Shown here: positions 9,930 to 20,537 of the stretch, one piece after another
Numbering within the stretch: the stretch's first letter is position 1
Layout of the letters: each line of letters begins with the position of its first letter
Source: an uncultured Alphaproteobacteria bacterium
GTDB taxonomy: Bacteria > Pseudomonadota > Alphaproteobacteria > Methylaequorales > Methylaequoraceae
Length of the DNA stretch: 64,000 nucleotides
Direction of reading: 5' to 3'
Assembly (NCBI GenBank): GCA_902537615.1
Contig: CACBBU010000004.1
Coordinates: 28,501-92,500 of the forward strand
Program-made: the position numbers and the translations under genes
The notes under the pieces: generated by a model
The model's database searches: none
Seen by the model: the letters and a program-made list of their open reading frames with translations, nothing else
What the model was told of the DNA's origin: nothing

Positions 9930-10664
9930 GTGAATATTAACTTTAATCAATCCAACATTAAATTTAAAAAAGGGACAGTCATTTTTGCAAGCGCTGGACC
10001 AGGAGAACCAAGTTTAATAACACTCAAACTAAAATATATTCTAAGTCTTGCAGATGTAGTGATTTTTGATGCACTTGTAAATAAAAAAATTCTTGAGTTA
10101 TGTAAGCCAAATGTAAAACTAATTTTTGCAGGAAAAATAAAAGAAAAAAAATCGTGCACTCAATCAGAAATAAATGAATGGCTTCTTGAAAATTCAAAAA
10201 AAAATAGAAAAGTTTTAAGACTTAAAGGGGGCGATGTTAGTTTTTTCAGCAGAATAAGTCAGGAAATTAGTTTTTTAAAAAAAAATAAAATTAAAAATGA
10301 AGTATTTTCAGGAATCACATCCTCTCAAGCTTCTTTAAAAATAGCTAAAGCTAGTTTTTTTAATGAAAGCAGTTTTTGTAACCTAATTACAGGTCATAAA
10401 ATCATTATAAAAAAAAATCGCGAAGTTAATTACAGTGAAATTTCTAAAAATGAGGGTAAAATTATTATTTACATGGGAGTAGGTCAAATAAGCTCAATTG
10501 TAACAAAACTTATTTCTAATGGAGTTAATGAAAATGAAAAGGTCACTGTAATTGAAAATGCATCCATGAAATCAGAGAAATTATTTTTTACGTCTTTAAA
10601 AAAATGTCCAATGTTTATAAAAAAGAATAATATTACTTCACCATCAATAATTATCGTAAGATAA
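9930..10664 (+). CDS. cobA: Uroporphyrinogen-III C-methyltransferase (SUMT)-like
   Basis: ASAGPGEPSLITLKLKYILSLADVVIFDALV and RLKGGDVSFFSR (SUMT motifs); GTG start. Confidence 0.78.
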   Translation: MNINFNQSNIKFKKGTVIFASAGPGEPSLITLKLKYILSLADVVIFDALVNKKILELCKPNVKLIFAGKIKEKKSCTQSEINEWLLENSKKNRKVLRLKGGDVSFFSRISQEISFLKKNKIKNEVFSGITSSQASLKIAKASFFNESSFCNLITGHKIIIKKNREVNYSEISKNEGKIIIYMGVGQISSIVTKLISNGVNENEKVTVIENASMKSEKLFFTSLKKCPMFIKKNNITSPSIIIVR

Positions 10665-10691
10665 TAGAATTTATTATCATAAGCAGCATTA

Positions 10692-11549
10692 ATGAAAAAT
10701 AAAATTGAGTTTTTTTTACTATTATTTTTTTATTTGATTTCTCTTTTAATCGGAATAAATCTCTCATCACGTTTAGGAGGAGTTTTAGCATGGACCTATG
10801 GATTTTTCTCCAATAGAAATCTTATTGGTATGAAGAACCTAAATTTAGTTTTTCCCGAAAAAACTTACACTGATAAAAAAAAAATTTTAAGAAAAATGTG
10901 GTTTCATTTTGGAAGAGTTATTGGTGAATATCCTCACCTTCATAAGATAAAGATTAAAAAAAACAAAAACATAAAGATAGTTGGAATTAACAATTTACTG
11001 GGTCCACTCAAAAATGAAAAAAATTGCATTTACTTTTCGGCACATATTGGAAACTGGGAATTATCCTCTCATCCTTTAACACAAAATGGGTATAAAATAA
11101 ATTTTGTATATAGAGCATTTAATAACAAATATATTGATGATCTACTTAAAAAAATTAGATTTAGATATGGAGTAAATCTTATTAAAAAGGGGCCTGAGGG
11201 AGCAAAGGAGTGTATAAAAGCATTGAAAAATAAAGAAAATTTAGGAATGCTTATAGATCAAAAAATGAATGATGGACTTCCTGTTAATTTTTTTAATAAA
11301 CTTGCAATGACAGCACCAGCAATTGCAAAATTTGCTCTCAAGTTTAAATGTCAAATTGTACCAGCATTATGCATAAGAGAAAAAGGTGTAAAGTATAGGA
11401 TAGAGTATTTTAAACCAATTAAACATTCGCACTTAAAAAAACTAGGTTCGGAAGAAAAAATAATGTTGTATTTAAACAGAATTATTGAAAAGTGGATAAA
11501 AGAATTTCCCGAACAATGGATTTGGGTTCATGATAGATGGAAAAATTAA
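10692..11549 (+). CDS. Lysophospholipid/lipid A acyltransferase (LpxL/HtrB family)
   Basis: SAHIGNWELSSHPL (HX4-E motif), LIDQKMNDGLPVNFFNK, EQWIWVHDRW. Confidence 0.88.
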   Translation: MKNKIEFFLLLFFYLISLLIGINLSSRLGGVLAWTYGFFSNRNLIGMKNLNLVFPEKTYTDKKKILRKMWFHFGRVIGEYPHLHKIKIKKNKNIKIVGINNLLGPLKNEKNCIYFSAHIGNWELSSHPLTQNGYKINFVYRAFNNKYIDDLLKKIRFRYGVNLIKKGPEGAKECIKALKNKENLGMLIDQKMNDGLPVNFFNKLAMTAPAIAKFALKFKCQIVPALCIREKGVKYRIEYFKPIKHSHLKKLGSEEKIMLYLNRIIEKWIKEFPEQWIWVHDRWKN

Positions 11550-12481
11550 AGTTGTAGAGTTTTTATCAATTTTTTACAAACCTTTTTTGTTTCTTCAAGT
11601 TTTTTATATTTCCAATTTTCAAGCTTACCACTAAATATTTTTGCCATTTTTTTTTCTAATATTATTTCTATGAAGTTTTTTATTTTTGTTTTTATTTTTT
11701 TTATAGGCACAATATAAACCTTCTTTCCAGTTGAAAGAGAATCTGAAATCATACTTATTGAATCAGATGTCACAAAAATGTATTCAGAAATATTAAGTAA
11801 AACCCAGTAAGGGTTTATTTTTGGCTGTGGAAAAAAATAGTTATTTTTAGATGCTTTTTGCCTTATGATATTTTTAATATAGCTTGGAGTTCTTCTTGAA
11901 AAACAATAAATAACTTCAAATTTATTAGATAACAAGTTTAGTTCTTTTATTGTATTTTCAAGTTCTTTGAACATAATTTTGGAACTTTTACCATCTCCTC
12001 CAACAAAAAATGATATTTTTTTTTTTTTTGAATTAAAATATTTGCGAGTTATATTTCTTTCTGTTTTAATTTTAGTCAAGTCAACCAAAGTTCCAAATGT
12101 CGTAATAACATTTTTATCTATTTCTTTTTTAACATCATGTTTAGGAATTATAATTTTATTAAATTCACTTTTTTTAAAATAGGGATTTAAAATATGACAA
12201 TTTTTTGCAGAATTAATTTTTTTAAATACCAAATTAAATGGAGCAGATATTCTCCCACATGAAATTATAAAATCAATTTTTTGAGATGAATAAAAAAGAT
12301 ACCTAACCCTTAAAAAGAAATAAATTAAAATATTTGGCAAATGACGAGTTAAACCAAGGTTAATCTCCATATATTTAACAGTTATTTTTTTTTTAGAAAT
12401 TCTTTTTAATTCATTAAGAATAGAATTACATTGGTTAAGGCTGCTCAGTTTATTATCAGTAATAGCTAAAATACTAAACAT
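11546..12481 (-). CDS. Mitochondrial-fission ELM1-like family protein
   Basis: ISCGRISAPFN, FFVGGDGKSSK, IFVTSDSISMISDSLSTGKKVYI: ELM1/DUF1022-like GT-B pattern. Confidence 0.65.
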   Translation of the reverse strand: MFSILAITDNKLSSLNQCNSILNELKRISKKKITVKYMEINLGLTRHLPNILIYFFLRVRYLFYSSQKIDFIISCGRISAPFNLVFKKINSAKNCHILNPYFKKSEFNKIIIPKHDVKKEIDKNVITTFGTLVDLTKIKTERNITRKYFNSKKKKISFFVGGDGKSSKIMFKELENTIKELNLLSNKFEVIYCFSRRTPSYIKNIIRQKASKNNYFFPQPKINPYWVLLNISEYIFVTSDSISMISDSLSTGKKVYIVPIKKIKTKIKNFIEIILEKKMAKIFSGKLENWKYKKLEETKKVCKKLIKTLQL

Positions 12482-12484
12482 TTT

Positions 12485-13171
12485 TTAATTATATTTTTTT
12501 CTTTTCTTAATTACTAAATATTTAAAGGCTATTGCAAGATAAACCATAAAAAAAAGGGCAAATAGATTATCACTTAAAAAGTGACCACCCATTGAAATTC
12601 TGCAAAAACTCACAACAATGCCGAAAATAAGATTAATAACAAAGAATAAAGGGTTTTTTAATATTAACGTTCCAACAAAAAAAGAAAAAGCTGCTGATGA
12701 TTCTCCACTTATCCAAGAACAATTTCTTTCGCATTGATCTGACCTCACAAAAGCCTGCGTAAAATATTTATCTCCCCCAAACTCACTGATATGAACTGGT
12801 CTTGCCCTACCCCACTGATCTTTAAAATACCAATTAGCTATTATTCCTGATCCTACAATGGGACCAATTATCAGACCTATTAAAGTTAACTTCATTCTTA
12901 TACTTAAAAATGTTTTAGATTTTTTTAGTTTTTTAACATGATTAACTAGTAAAATAAAAAGTGAAAGTATTGGAATTAAAACCATTAAATCCTTTAAAAA
13001 AGATCTAAGAGTTTTTATAAAAATAATTCTCTCAGAGATAAATTTGTTATTTTCATAGAAAAGTTGAGAAAAAGAAATATCAAAATTTGGAAAAACTGAA
13101 AAAAAAATTAAAAAAAAAAAAAAAAAAGAAGTATTTAAAATTAATAAATTTTTAAGCTTTAAATAATTCAT
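12485..13171 (-). CDS. PAP2-family phosphatase (membrane)
   Basis: KDQWGRARP...CSWISGESSAAFS...CRISMGGHFLSD: the three PAP2 motifs. Confidence 0.85.
   Translation of the reverse strand: MNYLKLKNLLILNTSFFFFFLIFFSVFPNFDISFSQLFYENNKFISERIIFIKTLRSFLKDLMVLIPILSLFILLVNHVKKLKKSKTFLSIRMKLTLIGLIIGPIVGSGIIANWYFKDQWGRARPVHISEFGGDKYFTQAFVRSDQCERNCSWISGESSAAFSFFVGTLILKNPLFFVINLIFGIVVSFCRISMGGHFLSDNLFALFFMVYLAIAFKYLVIKKRKKYN
13110..13127. repeat. 18-nt poly-A (poly-T on coding strand) homopolymer in PAP2 gene
   Basis: Uninterrupted A run read directly; encodes the FFFFF stretch near the N-terminus of the minus-strand PAP2 protein. Confidence 0.9.
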
Positions 13172-13177
13172 AAAATA

Positions 13178-13561
13178 TTATTTTGAGCCTCTTTTTGGTT
13201 TAAGAACATTTAGATATCTAAGCCTCAAGACGATTATAGCTAAAGCTAGAATTAAAATAGCTAATGACTCATAAATTAAAATTGCAGGATCTAAATCTTT
13301 TTTTTGAAGAATTATTAAACGTGAAATTGCTGTTATGGCTATTATTAACGGATAAGTGATTCTTATTTCTTCTTGAAGTAAATAAACTCTGATCATTCCC
13401 ATAACTTCAACATAAATAAATAGTAATAATAAATCTGCTAACTCAACTTTTTTAATATTAATCATATTAAAAACCTCAATTCCAAATCCTATTAAAGCAC
13501 CAAAGAAAATTAAAAGAACTGCTGATACTTGAACATTTCTAATTATTTTATTTATTTCCAT
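13178..13561 (-). CDS. PsiE-like phosphate-starvation-inducible family membrane protein
   Basis: Four predicted TM segments; EVMGMIRVYLLQEEIRITYPLIIAITAISRLII resembles PsiE family. Confidence 0.68.
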   Translation of the reverse strand: MEINKIIRNVQVSAVLLIFFGALIGFGIEVFNMINIKKVELADLLLLFIYVEVMGMIRVYLLQEEIRITYPLIIAITAISRLIILQKKDLDPAILIYESLAILILALAIIVLRLRYLNVLKPKRGSK

Positions 13562-13735
13562 AATCTAATAATCTTACTTATTTGTTTGTAAGTCAATGAA
13601 ACAATTTCTCAATTTTAAAAACGAAACAATAAGACTTATAAATAAGATTTATTACTAAAATTTTCTTATAATATGAGATTCAAGTGTTTTAGTAAAAATT
13701 TAATGATATAATGTATTTTTAAATTTTGAAATTAG

Positions 13736-15175
13736 ATGAAAGATAAAATTTATCCCGTCATAATGTGTGGTGGTTACGGAACAAGACTTTGGCCAGCATC
13801 AAGAAAAAGTTATCCTAAACAATTTATGAGTATTAACTCTAGTGATCCTTTATTTATTAATACTGTAAAAAGATTTTTGAATAAAAATTTTTATGATTGC
13901 ACGTTAATTGGAAATTACGAGCATCGTTTTCTTTTAAAAAACTACCTCAATAATTATAAGGTTAAATATCAATCAATAATTTTAGAACCATTTTCTAAGA
14001 ATACACTTATATCAGCAATATTAAGTGTACTAGAAATTAAAAATTTGAATAAAAACCCAAAAATACTTCTTGTTCCGGCTGATCAAATAATTGAAAATAG
14101 TGAGAAATTAATAGATAGTATTTTAGAATCCTATTCATTGGTAGATAGCGGTTACATAAATACATTTGGAATTACACCATCACATCCATCCACACAATTT
14201 GGATACATAAAACCAGGAAGAAAAAAAATTTTAAAAAACTCAAGTTTAATTCAAAGGTTTCTTGAAAAACCAAATCAACAAAAAGCAAATACCTTTTTTA
14301 AATCTAAATCCTATTATTGGAATTCTGGAATTTTTTTTTTTTCAGCAGAAGTTTTTTTAAAGGAAATTAAAATATATGCTCCTAAAACATATCAACAAGT
14401 AAAAGAAATATTTTTTAAAAAAAAAAAAATTTTTGAATTCGTCTCATTTCCGGAAAAAAAATTCAAATTACTTCCTAGTCAGTCAATAGATAAAGGATTA
14501 ATGGAAAAAACAAAAAATGGTACAATAACCATCACAAATATTAAATGGAGTGATATAGGTTCTTGGGAAGGAGTGTGGGACAACTCAATTAAAGATAAAA
14601 AAAATAATTATTCAAATCATAAAAATCTTATTCTAAAGAATGTATGTAACTCATTAATTTGGTCATCAAAACCTGAAAAAAAAATTGTAGGCATTAATCT
14701 TAATGATCTCATAATAATTGAAGAGGGTGACATAAGTTTAATAATGAATAAAAATAAGAACAATAATAATGAAATCAAAAAGATTATAACTGAATTAAAG
14801 AAAAAAAATGATCCATCTACTGAAATCCATAAACATGTTTTTAGACCTTGGGGAGAATTTAAGAATATTCATACCGAAAAGGGTTTTCAAATAAAGATTT
14901 TAATAATTTATCCAAAAAATAAAATTTCTTTGCAGTATCATAATAAGAGATCAGAACATTGGATTGTTGTGGAAGGCAAGGCAACTGTTACAAAAGGAAA
15001 AAAGACCTTTGATTTAAAAACAAACCAATCAACTTTTATTGATGTTGAGGAAGTTCACCGCCTTGAAAATAAAACTGACAAGATTCTAAAATTAGTTGAA
15101 ATTCAAACAGGAAAATATCTAGGTGAGGATGATATAATAAGAATAGAAGATAAATATGGTAGAAAAAAGAATTAA
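13736..15175 (+). CDS. manC: Mannose-1-phosphate guanylyltransferase / mannose-6-phosphate isomerase
   Basis: MCGGYGTRLWPASRKSYPKQF, NSGIFFFSAEVF, KWSDIGSWEGVWD, C-terminal RPWGEFKNI cupin domain. Confidence 0.93.
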   Translation: MKDKIYPVIMCGGYGTRLWPASRKSYPKQFMSINSSDPLFINTVKRFLNKNFYDCTLIGNYEHRFLLKNYLNNYKVKYQSIILEPFSKNTLISAILSVLEIKNLNKNPKILLVPADQIIENSEKLIDSILESYSLVDSGYINTFGITPSHPSTQFGYIKPGRKKILKNSSLIQRFLEKPNQQKANTFFKSKSYYWNSGIFFFSAEVFLKEIKIYAPKTYQQVKEIFFKKKKIFEFVSFPEKKFKLLPSQSIDKGLMEKTKNGTITITNIKWSDIGSWEGVWDNSIKDKKNNYSNHKNLILKNVCNSLIWSSKPEKKIVGINLNDLIIIEEGDISLIMNKNKNNNNEIKKIITELKKKNDPSTEIHKHVFRPWGEFKNIHTEKGFQIKILIIYPKNKISLQYHNKRSEHWIVVEGKATVTKGKKTFDLKTNQSTFIDVEEVHRLENKTDKILKLVEIQTGKYLGEDDIIRIEDKYGRKKN

Positions 15176-16118
15176 TTACTCGCTTAAAAACAAGCGTATT
15201 TGGATTGTTGGTCACAATGGAATGGTTGGAAGTGCAATTTTAAGAAAATTAAAAAGATTGAATTGCCAAATACAAATATGCCAAAGAAAAGATGTTGACT
15301 TGAGATCTCAACCAGATGTTTTAAATTGGATGAAAAAAAAAAAACCCGAGGTAATTTTTTTAGCCGCAGCGAAAGTTGGAGGTATCTTTGCTAACATGAA
15401 TTATCCTCAAGATTTCTTATACGATAATATTATGATTTCTTTTAACATAATTAACAGTGCAAAATTAGTTGATGTTGAAAAACTTATATATCTTGGCTCC
15501 TCGTGTATTTACCCAAGAAAGGCTAAACAACCCTTCTGTGAAAGCTCACTTTTAACCGGCGAACTTGAGAGTACAAATCAATGGTATTCGCTCGCAAAAA
15601 TATCAGGAATTAAGCTTTGTCAAGCATTTAGAATTCAACATAACTGCAACTTCATTTCAATTATGCCAACTAATTTATTTGGTCCAATGGATAATTTTGA
15701 CGAGAAAAATGGTCACGTTCCTGCAGCATTACTGAATAGATTCCATAAAGCAAAAATTAAAGAAGTTCCGAGTGTTGAAGTTTGGGGAAGCGGAAATCCA
15801 CTTAGAGAATTTATGTATGTAGATGATTTAGCGGATGCATGTGTATTTTTAGCAAAAAATTACGACTCTATAGAGCCAATAAATGTAGGTTCAGGGCTTG
15901 AAATCTCAATAAAAAATTTTGCTTTTCTTATCAAACAAATAGTTGGTTACAAAGGAAAAGTTATTTTTGATAAGTCAAAACCAGATGGGCCAAAAAGAAA
16001 ACTATTAGACTCCACTAAAATAAAGAAATTAGGGTGGAGTCCAAAATATAATTTAAAAAAAGGTTTAAAACTTTACTATAAATGGTATCTAGATAATATT
16101 ACTCTTTTACGAAAATAA
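15156..16118 (+). CDS. fcl: GDP-L-fucose synthase
   Basis: IWIVGHNGMVGSAILR, FLAAAKVGGIFANMNYPQDFLYDN, LGSSCIYPRKAKQP. Confidence 0.93.
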   Translation: MVEKRINYSLKNKRIWIVGHNGMVGSAILRKLKRLNCQIQICQRKDVDLRSQPDVLNWMKKKKPEVIFLAAAKVGGIFANMNYPQDFLYDNIMISFNIINSAKLVDVEKLIYLGSSCIYPRKAKQPFCESSLLTGELESTNQWYSLAKISGIKLCQAFRIQHNCNFISIMPTNLFGPMDNFDEKNGHVPAALLNRFHKAKIKEVPSVEVWGSGNPLREFMYVDDLADACVFLAKNYDSIEPINVGSGLEISIKNFAFLIKQIVGYKGKVIFDKSKPDGPKRKLLDSTKIKKLGWSPKYNLKKGLKLYYKWYLDNITLLRK

Positions 16119-16130
16119 AGCAGGTCTCAA

Positions 16131-17177
16131 TTGAAAAAAACAGCTCTCATAACAGGTGTTACCGGTCAAGATGGCGCTTTTTTATCTGAATTTTTATTAG
16201 AAAAAAACTACGAAGTTCACGGAATTAAAAGAAGATCTTCATCATTTAATACAGGAAGGGTTGATCATTTATATAAAGATCCGAAAGAATCAAAGACTAA
16301 TTTTTTTCTTCATTATGGTGATATGACTGATGCCACAAACCTCATTCGACTTTTAAAAGAAATCAAGCCCGATGAAATTTATAATTTAGCAGCCCAAAGC
16401 CATGTGCATGTTAGTTTTGAAACACCAGAGTATACTGCAAATGCCGATGCTCTTGGCACGTTAAGGTTGTTAGAAGGAATAAGATTACTGGGATTAGAAA
16501 ATAATGTTAAATTCTATCAAGCATCAACGTCAGAATTATACGGTAAAGTTCAAGAAGAATTCCAAAATGAAAAGACACCATTTTATCCCAGAAGCCCTTA
16601 TGGTGTTGCTAAATTATATTCTTATTGGATAACGAAGAATTATAGAGAGGCTTATGAAATGTTTGCTTCAAATGGAATTCTCTTTAACCATGAAAGTTCT
16701 ATCAGAGGAGAAACTTTTGTTTCAAGAAAAATAGCAAGAGCTGTTGCAGGAATTGTTCATAAAAAACAAAAGTTCCTACATTTAGGGAACTTAAATGCTA
16801 AAAGAGATTGGGGACACGCTAAAGATTTTGTTGAGGGTATGTGGTTAATCTTACAACATAAAAAACCAGACGATTTTGTTCTTGCTACTAGTAAAACATA
16901 CTCAGTTAAAGATTTTGTCGAACTAGCCTTTTCTTTTGTAGATATAGAAATTTTTTGGAGTGGTGAAGGAAAAAAAGAAGTTGGAAAAAATAGAAAAAGT
17001 GGTGAAATAATTGTTAAGATAGACGATAGATACTTTCGCCCAGCCGAAGTTGATTATTTAAGAGGAGATTTTTCAAAAGCAAAAAAGGAACTAGGTTGGA
17101 CACCAAAAATTCCTTTCAAAAAACTTGTTGAAGAGATGGTTAACTCTGAATTAGAGACTTACAAAAAAACTAAATAA
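16131..17177 (+). CDS. gmd: GDP-mannose 4,6-dehydratase
   Basis: [60 protein letters not shown] start. Confidence 0.94.
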   Translation: MKKTALITGVTGQDGAFLSEFLLEKNYEVHGIKRRSSSFNTGRVDHLYKDPKESKTNFFLHYGDMTDATNLIRLLKEIKPDEIYNLAAQSHVHVSFETPEYTANADALGTLRLLEGIRLLGLENNVKFYQASTSELYGKVQEEFQNEKTPFYPRSPYGVAKLYSYWITKNYREAYEMFASNGILFNHESSIRGETFVSRKIARAVAGIVHKKQKFLHLGNLNAKRDWGHAKDFVEGMWLILQHKKPDDFVLATSKTYSVKDFVELAFSFVDIEIFWSGEGKKEVGKNRKSGEIIVKIDDRYFRPAEVDYLRGDFSKAKKELGWTPKIPFKKLVEEMVNSELETYKKTK

Positions 17178-18252
17178 TTGAATAAATTTTTTTATATTTT
17201 TTAGCAGTCAATTCAATACTAAAATTTTTATTAATTTGCTTATTCCCATTTCTACCAAATTTAATTCTCAAATTGTAACTATTAAGAAGAAGATTTAATC
17301 TATTAGCTAATTCATCTATGTCATTTTTCTTAACTAAAAAACCATTAATATTGTCATTGACTACATCTGAATTACCACCAACATCAGTTACAACTACAGG
17401 AAGAGAAAAACTCATATATTCTAATAATGAATTTGAGAACCCTTCTTCATTTGAAGTAAGAACACCTATATCTGCATTTTTAACATAAAAATTTACATCA
17501 TTTTTTTGGCCTAAAAAAAAGATTTTCTTAGTTAATTTCAAACTAGAAACTAGTGACTTTAAGTATCTAACTAAATTTTTATCTGTAAAATTTCCGACAA
17601 AATCTAATTCCCAACTTATAGATTTATTAATTAATAAACATGCTTTTATGAGCATTTCATGATTTTTATATGATATAAAATTTGCTACCATGATTATTTT
17701 TATTTTTTTTTTCTTCTTTCTTTTGAAGAAATTTTTTTTTTCAACACCATTATGTATTAAATGACACTTATTTTTATTTACTAATTCGCTCTCAATCAAT
17801 TGATCAACAACTTTTCTAGAATTACCGATTATAAGATCCATTCTTTTATGTAAAGTTATTTCAAAAAACTTTAATAAAAAGAATTTTTTTTGGTAATAAT
17901 TCATAGATCTTCTTGACATTAAAAATTTTGTTTTTCCTTTAAAAAAGGATAAAAAACCTCCGATTAAATATGCGTGTGGAAGTATATAATGGACAATTTG
18001 AGGTTTTAAGATTTTTTTAATTTTAGTGAGAGTATAAATTATTCCCAATATTTTGTTTCCTAAAAATTTTGTTTTGTAAAATTCATGAATTTTTAAATTT
18101 AGTTCTTTAAATTTGGAAAATAAAGAACCTCTTTTCCAAATAAGAGCGATGTGAATTTCATAAGAATTATTTAGTCTCTGCAATATTTTTAATAATTGCT
18201 TTTCTGTACCTCCTAAATCTAAGGAGCCAATAACTATCAATATTTTTTTCAT
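17170..18252 (-). CDS. Glycosyltransferase (GT4-like)
   Basis: [59 protein letters not shown]. Confidence 0.87.
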   Translation of the reverse strand: MKKILIVIGSLDLGGTEKQLLKILQRLNNSYEIHIALIWKRGSLFSKFKELNLKIHEFYKTKFLGNKILGIIYTLTKIKKILKPQIVHYILPHAYLIGGFLSFFKGKTKFLMSRRSMNYYQKKFFLLKFFEITLHKRMDLIIGNSRKVVDQLIESELVNKNKCHLIHNGVEKKNFFKRKKKKKIKIIMVANFISYKNHEMLIKACLLINKSISWELDFVGNFTDKNLVRYLKSLVSSLKLTKKIFFLGQKNDVNFYVKNADIGVLTSNEEGFSNSLLEYMSFSLPVVVTDVGGNSDVVNDNINGFLVKKNDIDELANRLNLLLNSYNLRIKFGRNGNKQINKNFSIELTAKKYKKIYSII

Positions 18253-18254
18253 AA

Positions 18255-18650
18255 CTAATAAAACAACATAACTACAAAAGTAACCACAAAATTCTGGTCA
18301 TGACTAATTGACAAAGATATTTTATGATTTTTATAATTTTCCTTTTTTTTTTTAAGCAATTTTAACGTGCTATTACTTAAAGAAATATATGGTTTTCCTA
18401 AACTATCTTTAAAAACTTGAATATCCTTAAATTTTACCTCATCATAAATTCCTTTACCAAGTGCTTTACTCATGGATTCCTTAGAGGAAAAAATTCCGGC
18501 TAATGTTCTTATATATTGATTTTTTTTATTTTTTAGAAAAATAATTTCTTGGTTTGATAATATTTTACTTTCAAATCTACCACCAAATTTCTTATAAATT
18601 TTCTCTATTCTTCTTATGTCTAGAATGTCAATTCCATTAAAAATCTCCAT
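18255..18650 (-). CDS. acpS: Holo-[acyl-carrier-protein] synthase-like 4'-phosphopantetheinyl transferase
   Basis: GIDILDIRRIEKIYKKFGGRF, FSSKESMSKALGKGI, ISLSISHDQNFV. Confidence 0.82.
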   Translation of the reverse strand: MEIFNGIDILDIRRIEKIYKKFGGRFESKILSNQEIIFLKNKKNQYIRTLAGIFSSKESMSKALGKGIYDEVKFKDIQVFKDSLGKPYISLSNSTLKLLKKKKENYKNHKISLSISHDQNFVVTFVVMLFY

Positions 18651-18652
18651 AC

Positions 18653-20536
18653 TTATGCCTTTTCGTTAATCCATAATCCTACCATATAAAAATTCCAAAT
18701 GACCGATGCGGTACAAAATTTATATTTTTTATATCTTTCCCAATAGTTTATAATTTCTTGTTTTTCAATGTTACATTTTTCCCAATCACAATTATAAATT
18801 ACATTATTGACTTGCTCTTTTATTTTACTGTCGTTTATCCAGTCACTTAGTGGAATTGCAAAACCCATTTTTGGTCTATTAAACAACTTTTCCGGCAAAT
18901 AGTTTTTTAAGTTATTTTTAAGAATACATTTTAAACTATTTTTTTTCATTTTTTCTTCAACTGTTATTTTTGACACCTGTTCATATAGTTTATGATCAAG
19001 AAAAGGAGATCTTACTTCAAGGGAACTTTTCATACTGGCTCTATCAACTTTTACTAAAATATCATTTGGTAAATAATACTCTAAATCAAAATATTGTATA
19101 ACTTCAACAAAATCTTTTTTGGCTATTTCATTCTCAAATCTATCCAAATTACTTTCTAAAAAATTCAAAAATCTGTTATCTACTAAATTTAGTCTACAAT
19201 AAAAATCTGAATAATCTTTAGAATCAATTATATTCATTATTTTTTGCATTTTATGAGAAAATGCTTGAAGGCCAAAAGCTTTAGAAAATGGTTTGCTTAT
19301 TAAGTCGTAAAAAAATGGAGGAAAAAAGTTTATTAGATTGTATAATATTTTTTTTCGGTAATATGACTTAGAAAAAATTAAGCTTTCAAAATTTTTTGCA
19401 AATTTATATCTATTATAACCAAGAAAAACCTCATCCCCACCATCTCCAGAAAGTGCAACTTTAACATGCTTGCTAGCAAACTCACTTAAAACTAATGTAG
19501 GGAGACATGAGGAATCTCCAAAGGGTTCATCATAAATTTTTGGTATTTCAGATATTCTATTTAACATTTCATCAATTGATAAAATTAATTCATGATGATC
19601 AGTTGACAAATAATTAGCTATTTTTTTTGCATAAGTGGATTCATCAAATTCTTTTTCCTTAAAGCCTACTGAAAAAGTTTTTATTTTTCTTTCAGATTTC
19701 TTTTGCATTATGCTAGCTACCAAAGATGAATCAATACCGCCTGATAAGAAACATCCTACTTCAACATCAGCAACCATCATTTTTTCAACCGACTTTTCTA
19801 TTGCTTTTTCCACAGAAGTAATTGAGGAACTTTTATTATTAGAAAGGGCATTTTTTTTCCAATATTTTTGTCTTTTTTGTACTTTGAAATCTTTAATCGT
19901 TAAAATTTCTGATGGAAGGACTTTGTAAAGATTTTTATAGATGGTTTTGGGGGCAGGAATATAACCTAAAGAGAAAAAATAATTAAATGAGTCGTTATCA
20001 ACTTCAACTTTAGAGGGATTAAAAAATTCAGTTATTACTTTAATTTCAGAGCCAAAAATAAAATTATTTTTATTTAAAAAATAAAATAATGGTTTTTCAC
20101 CAAACCTATCTCTTATAAGAAAAAATTTTTTTTCTTCTCTGTCCCACAGACAGAATGCAAACATTCCATCAACTTTATTTAATGTTTTTTCTAAACCAAA
20201 AATTGAAATTAATTCTAAAAGTAATCTGGTATCAGACTTAATATTTTTTTCTTTAATTTTTAAAGAATATTTTTTTATTAATTGTTTATAATTGTAAATT
20301 TCACCATTAAAAGTAATTACGTATCTTTTATCATAGGATTGCATAGGTTGAGAGGCATTTGCTGATAAATCAATTATAGATAAACGACTATGTCCTAAAA
20401 AAACATTTTCTTTTTCAGAGCACCAATATGCTCTACTATCGGGCCCTCGATGAAAAATTTTCTCAGTAATTTTTCTGATGTTTTGTTTTTGATTACCCAA
20501 AGAACAATTTACTTGGAATCCAGAAATACCACACAT
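18653..20536 (-). CDS. asnB: Asparagine synthase (glutamine-hydrolysing), AsnB type
   Basis: MCGISGFQV (N-terminal nucleophile Cys), HRGPDSRAYW, FLSGGIDSSLVAS, ALSGDGGDEVFLGY. Start corrected to ATG at 20536. Confidence 0.93.
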   Translation of the reverse strand: MCGISGFQVNCSLGNQKQNIRKITEKIFHRGPDSRAYWCSEKENVFLGHSRLSIIDLSANASQPMQSYDKRYVITFNGEIYNYKQLIKKYSLKIKEKNIKSDTRLLLELISIFGLEKTLNKVDGMFAFCLWDREEKKFFLIRDRFGEKPLFYFLNKNNFIFGSEIKVITEFFNPSKVEVDNDSFNYFFSLGYIPAPKTIYKNLYKVLPSEILTIKDFKVQKRQKYWKKNALSNNKSSSITSVEKAIEKSVEKMMVADVEVGCFLSGGIDSSLVASIMQKKSERKIKTFSVGFKEKEFDESTYAKKIANYLSTDHHELILSIDEMLNRISEIPKIYDEPFGDSSCLPTLVLSEFASKHVKVALSGDGGDEVFLGYNRYKFAKNFESLIFSKSYYRKKILYNLINFFPPFFYDLISKPFSKAFGLQAFSHKMQKIMNIIDSKDYSDFYCRLNLVDNRFLNFLESNLDRFENEIAKKDFVEVIQYFDLEYYLPNDILVKVDRASMKSSLEVRSPFLDHKLYEQVSKITVEEKMKKNSLKCILKNNLKNYLPEKLFNRPKMGFAIPLSDWINDSKIKEQVNNVIYNCDWEKCNIEKQEIINYWERYKKYKFCTASVIWNFYMVGLWINEKA

Positions 20537-20537
20537 T

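Noticed and set aside
13667-13672. TATAAT box upstream of manC
   Set aside because: No convincing -35 at proper spacing; such hexamers are frequent by chance in this AT-rich sequence.
19635-19928. Plus-strand 97-aa ORF inside asnB
   Set aside because: Antisense to conserved asparagine synthase core; no independent support.
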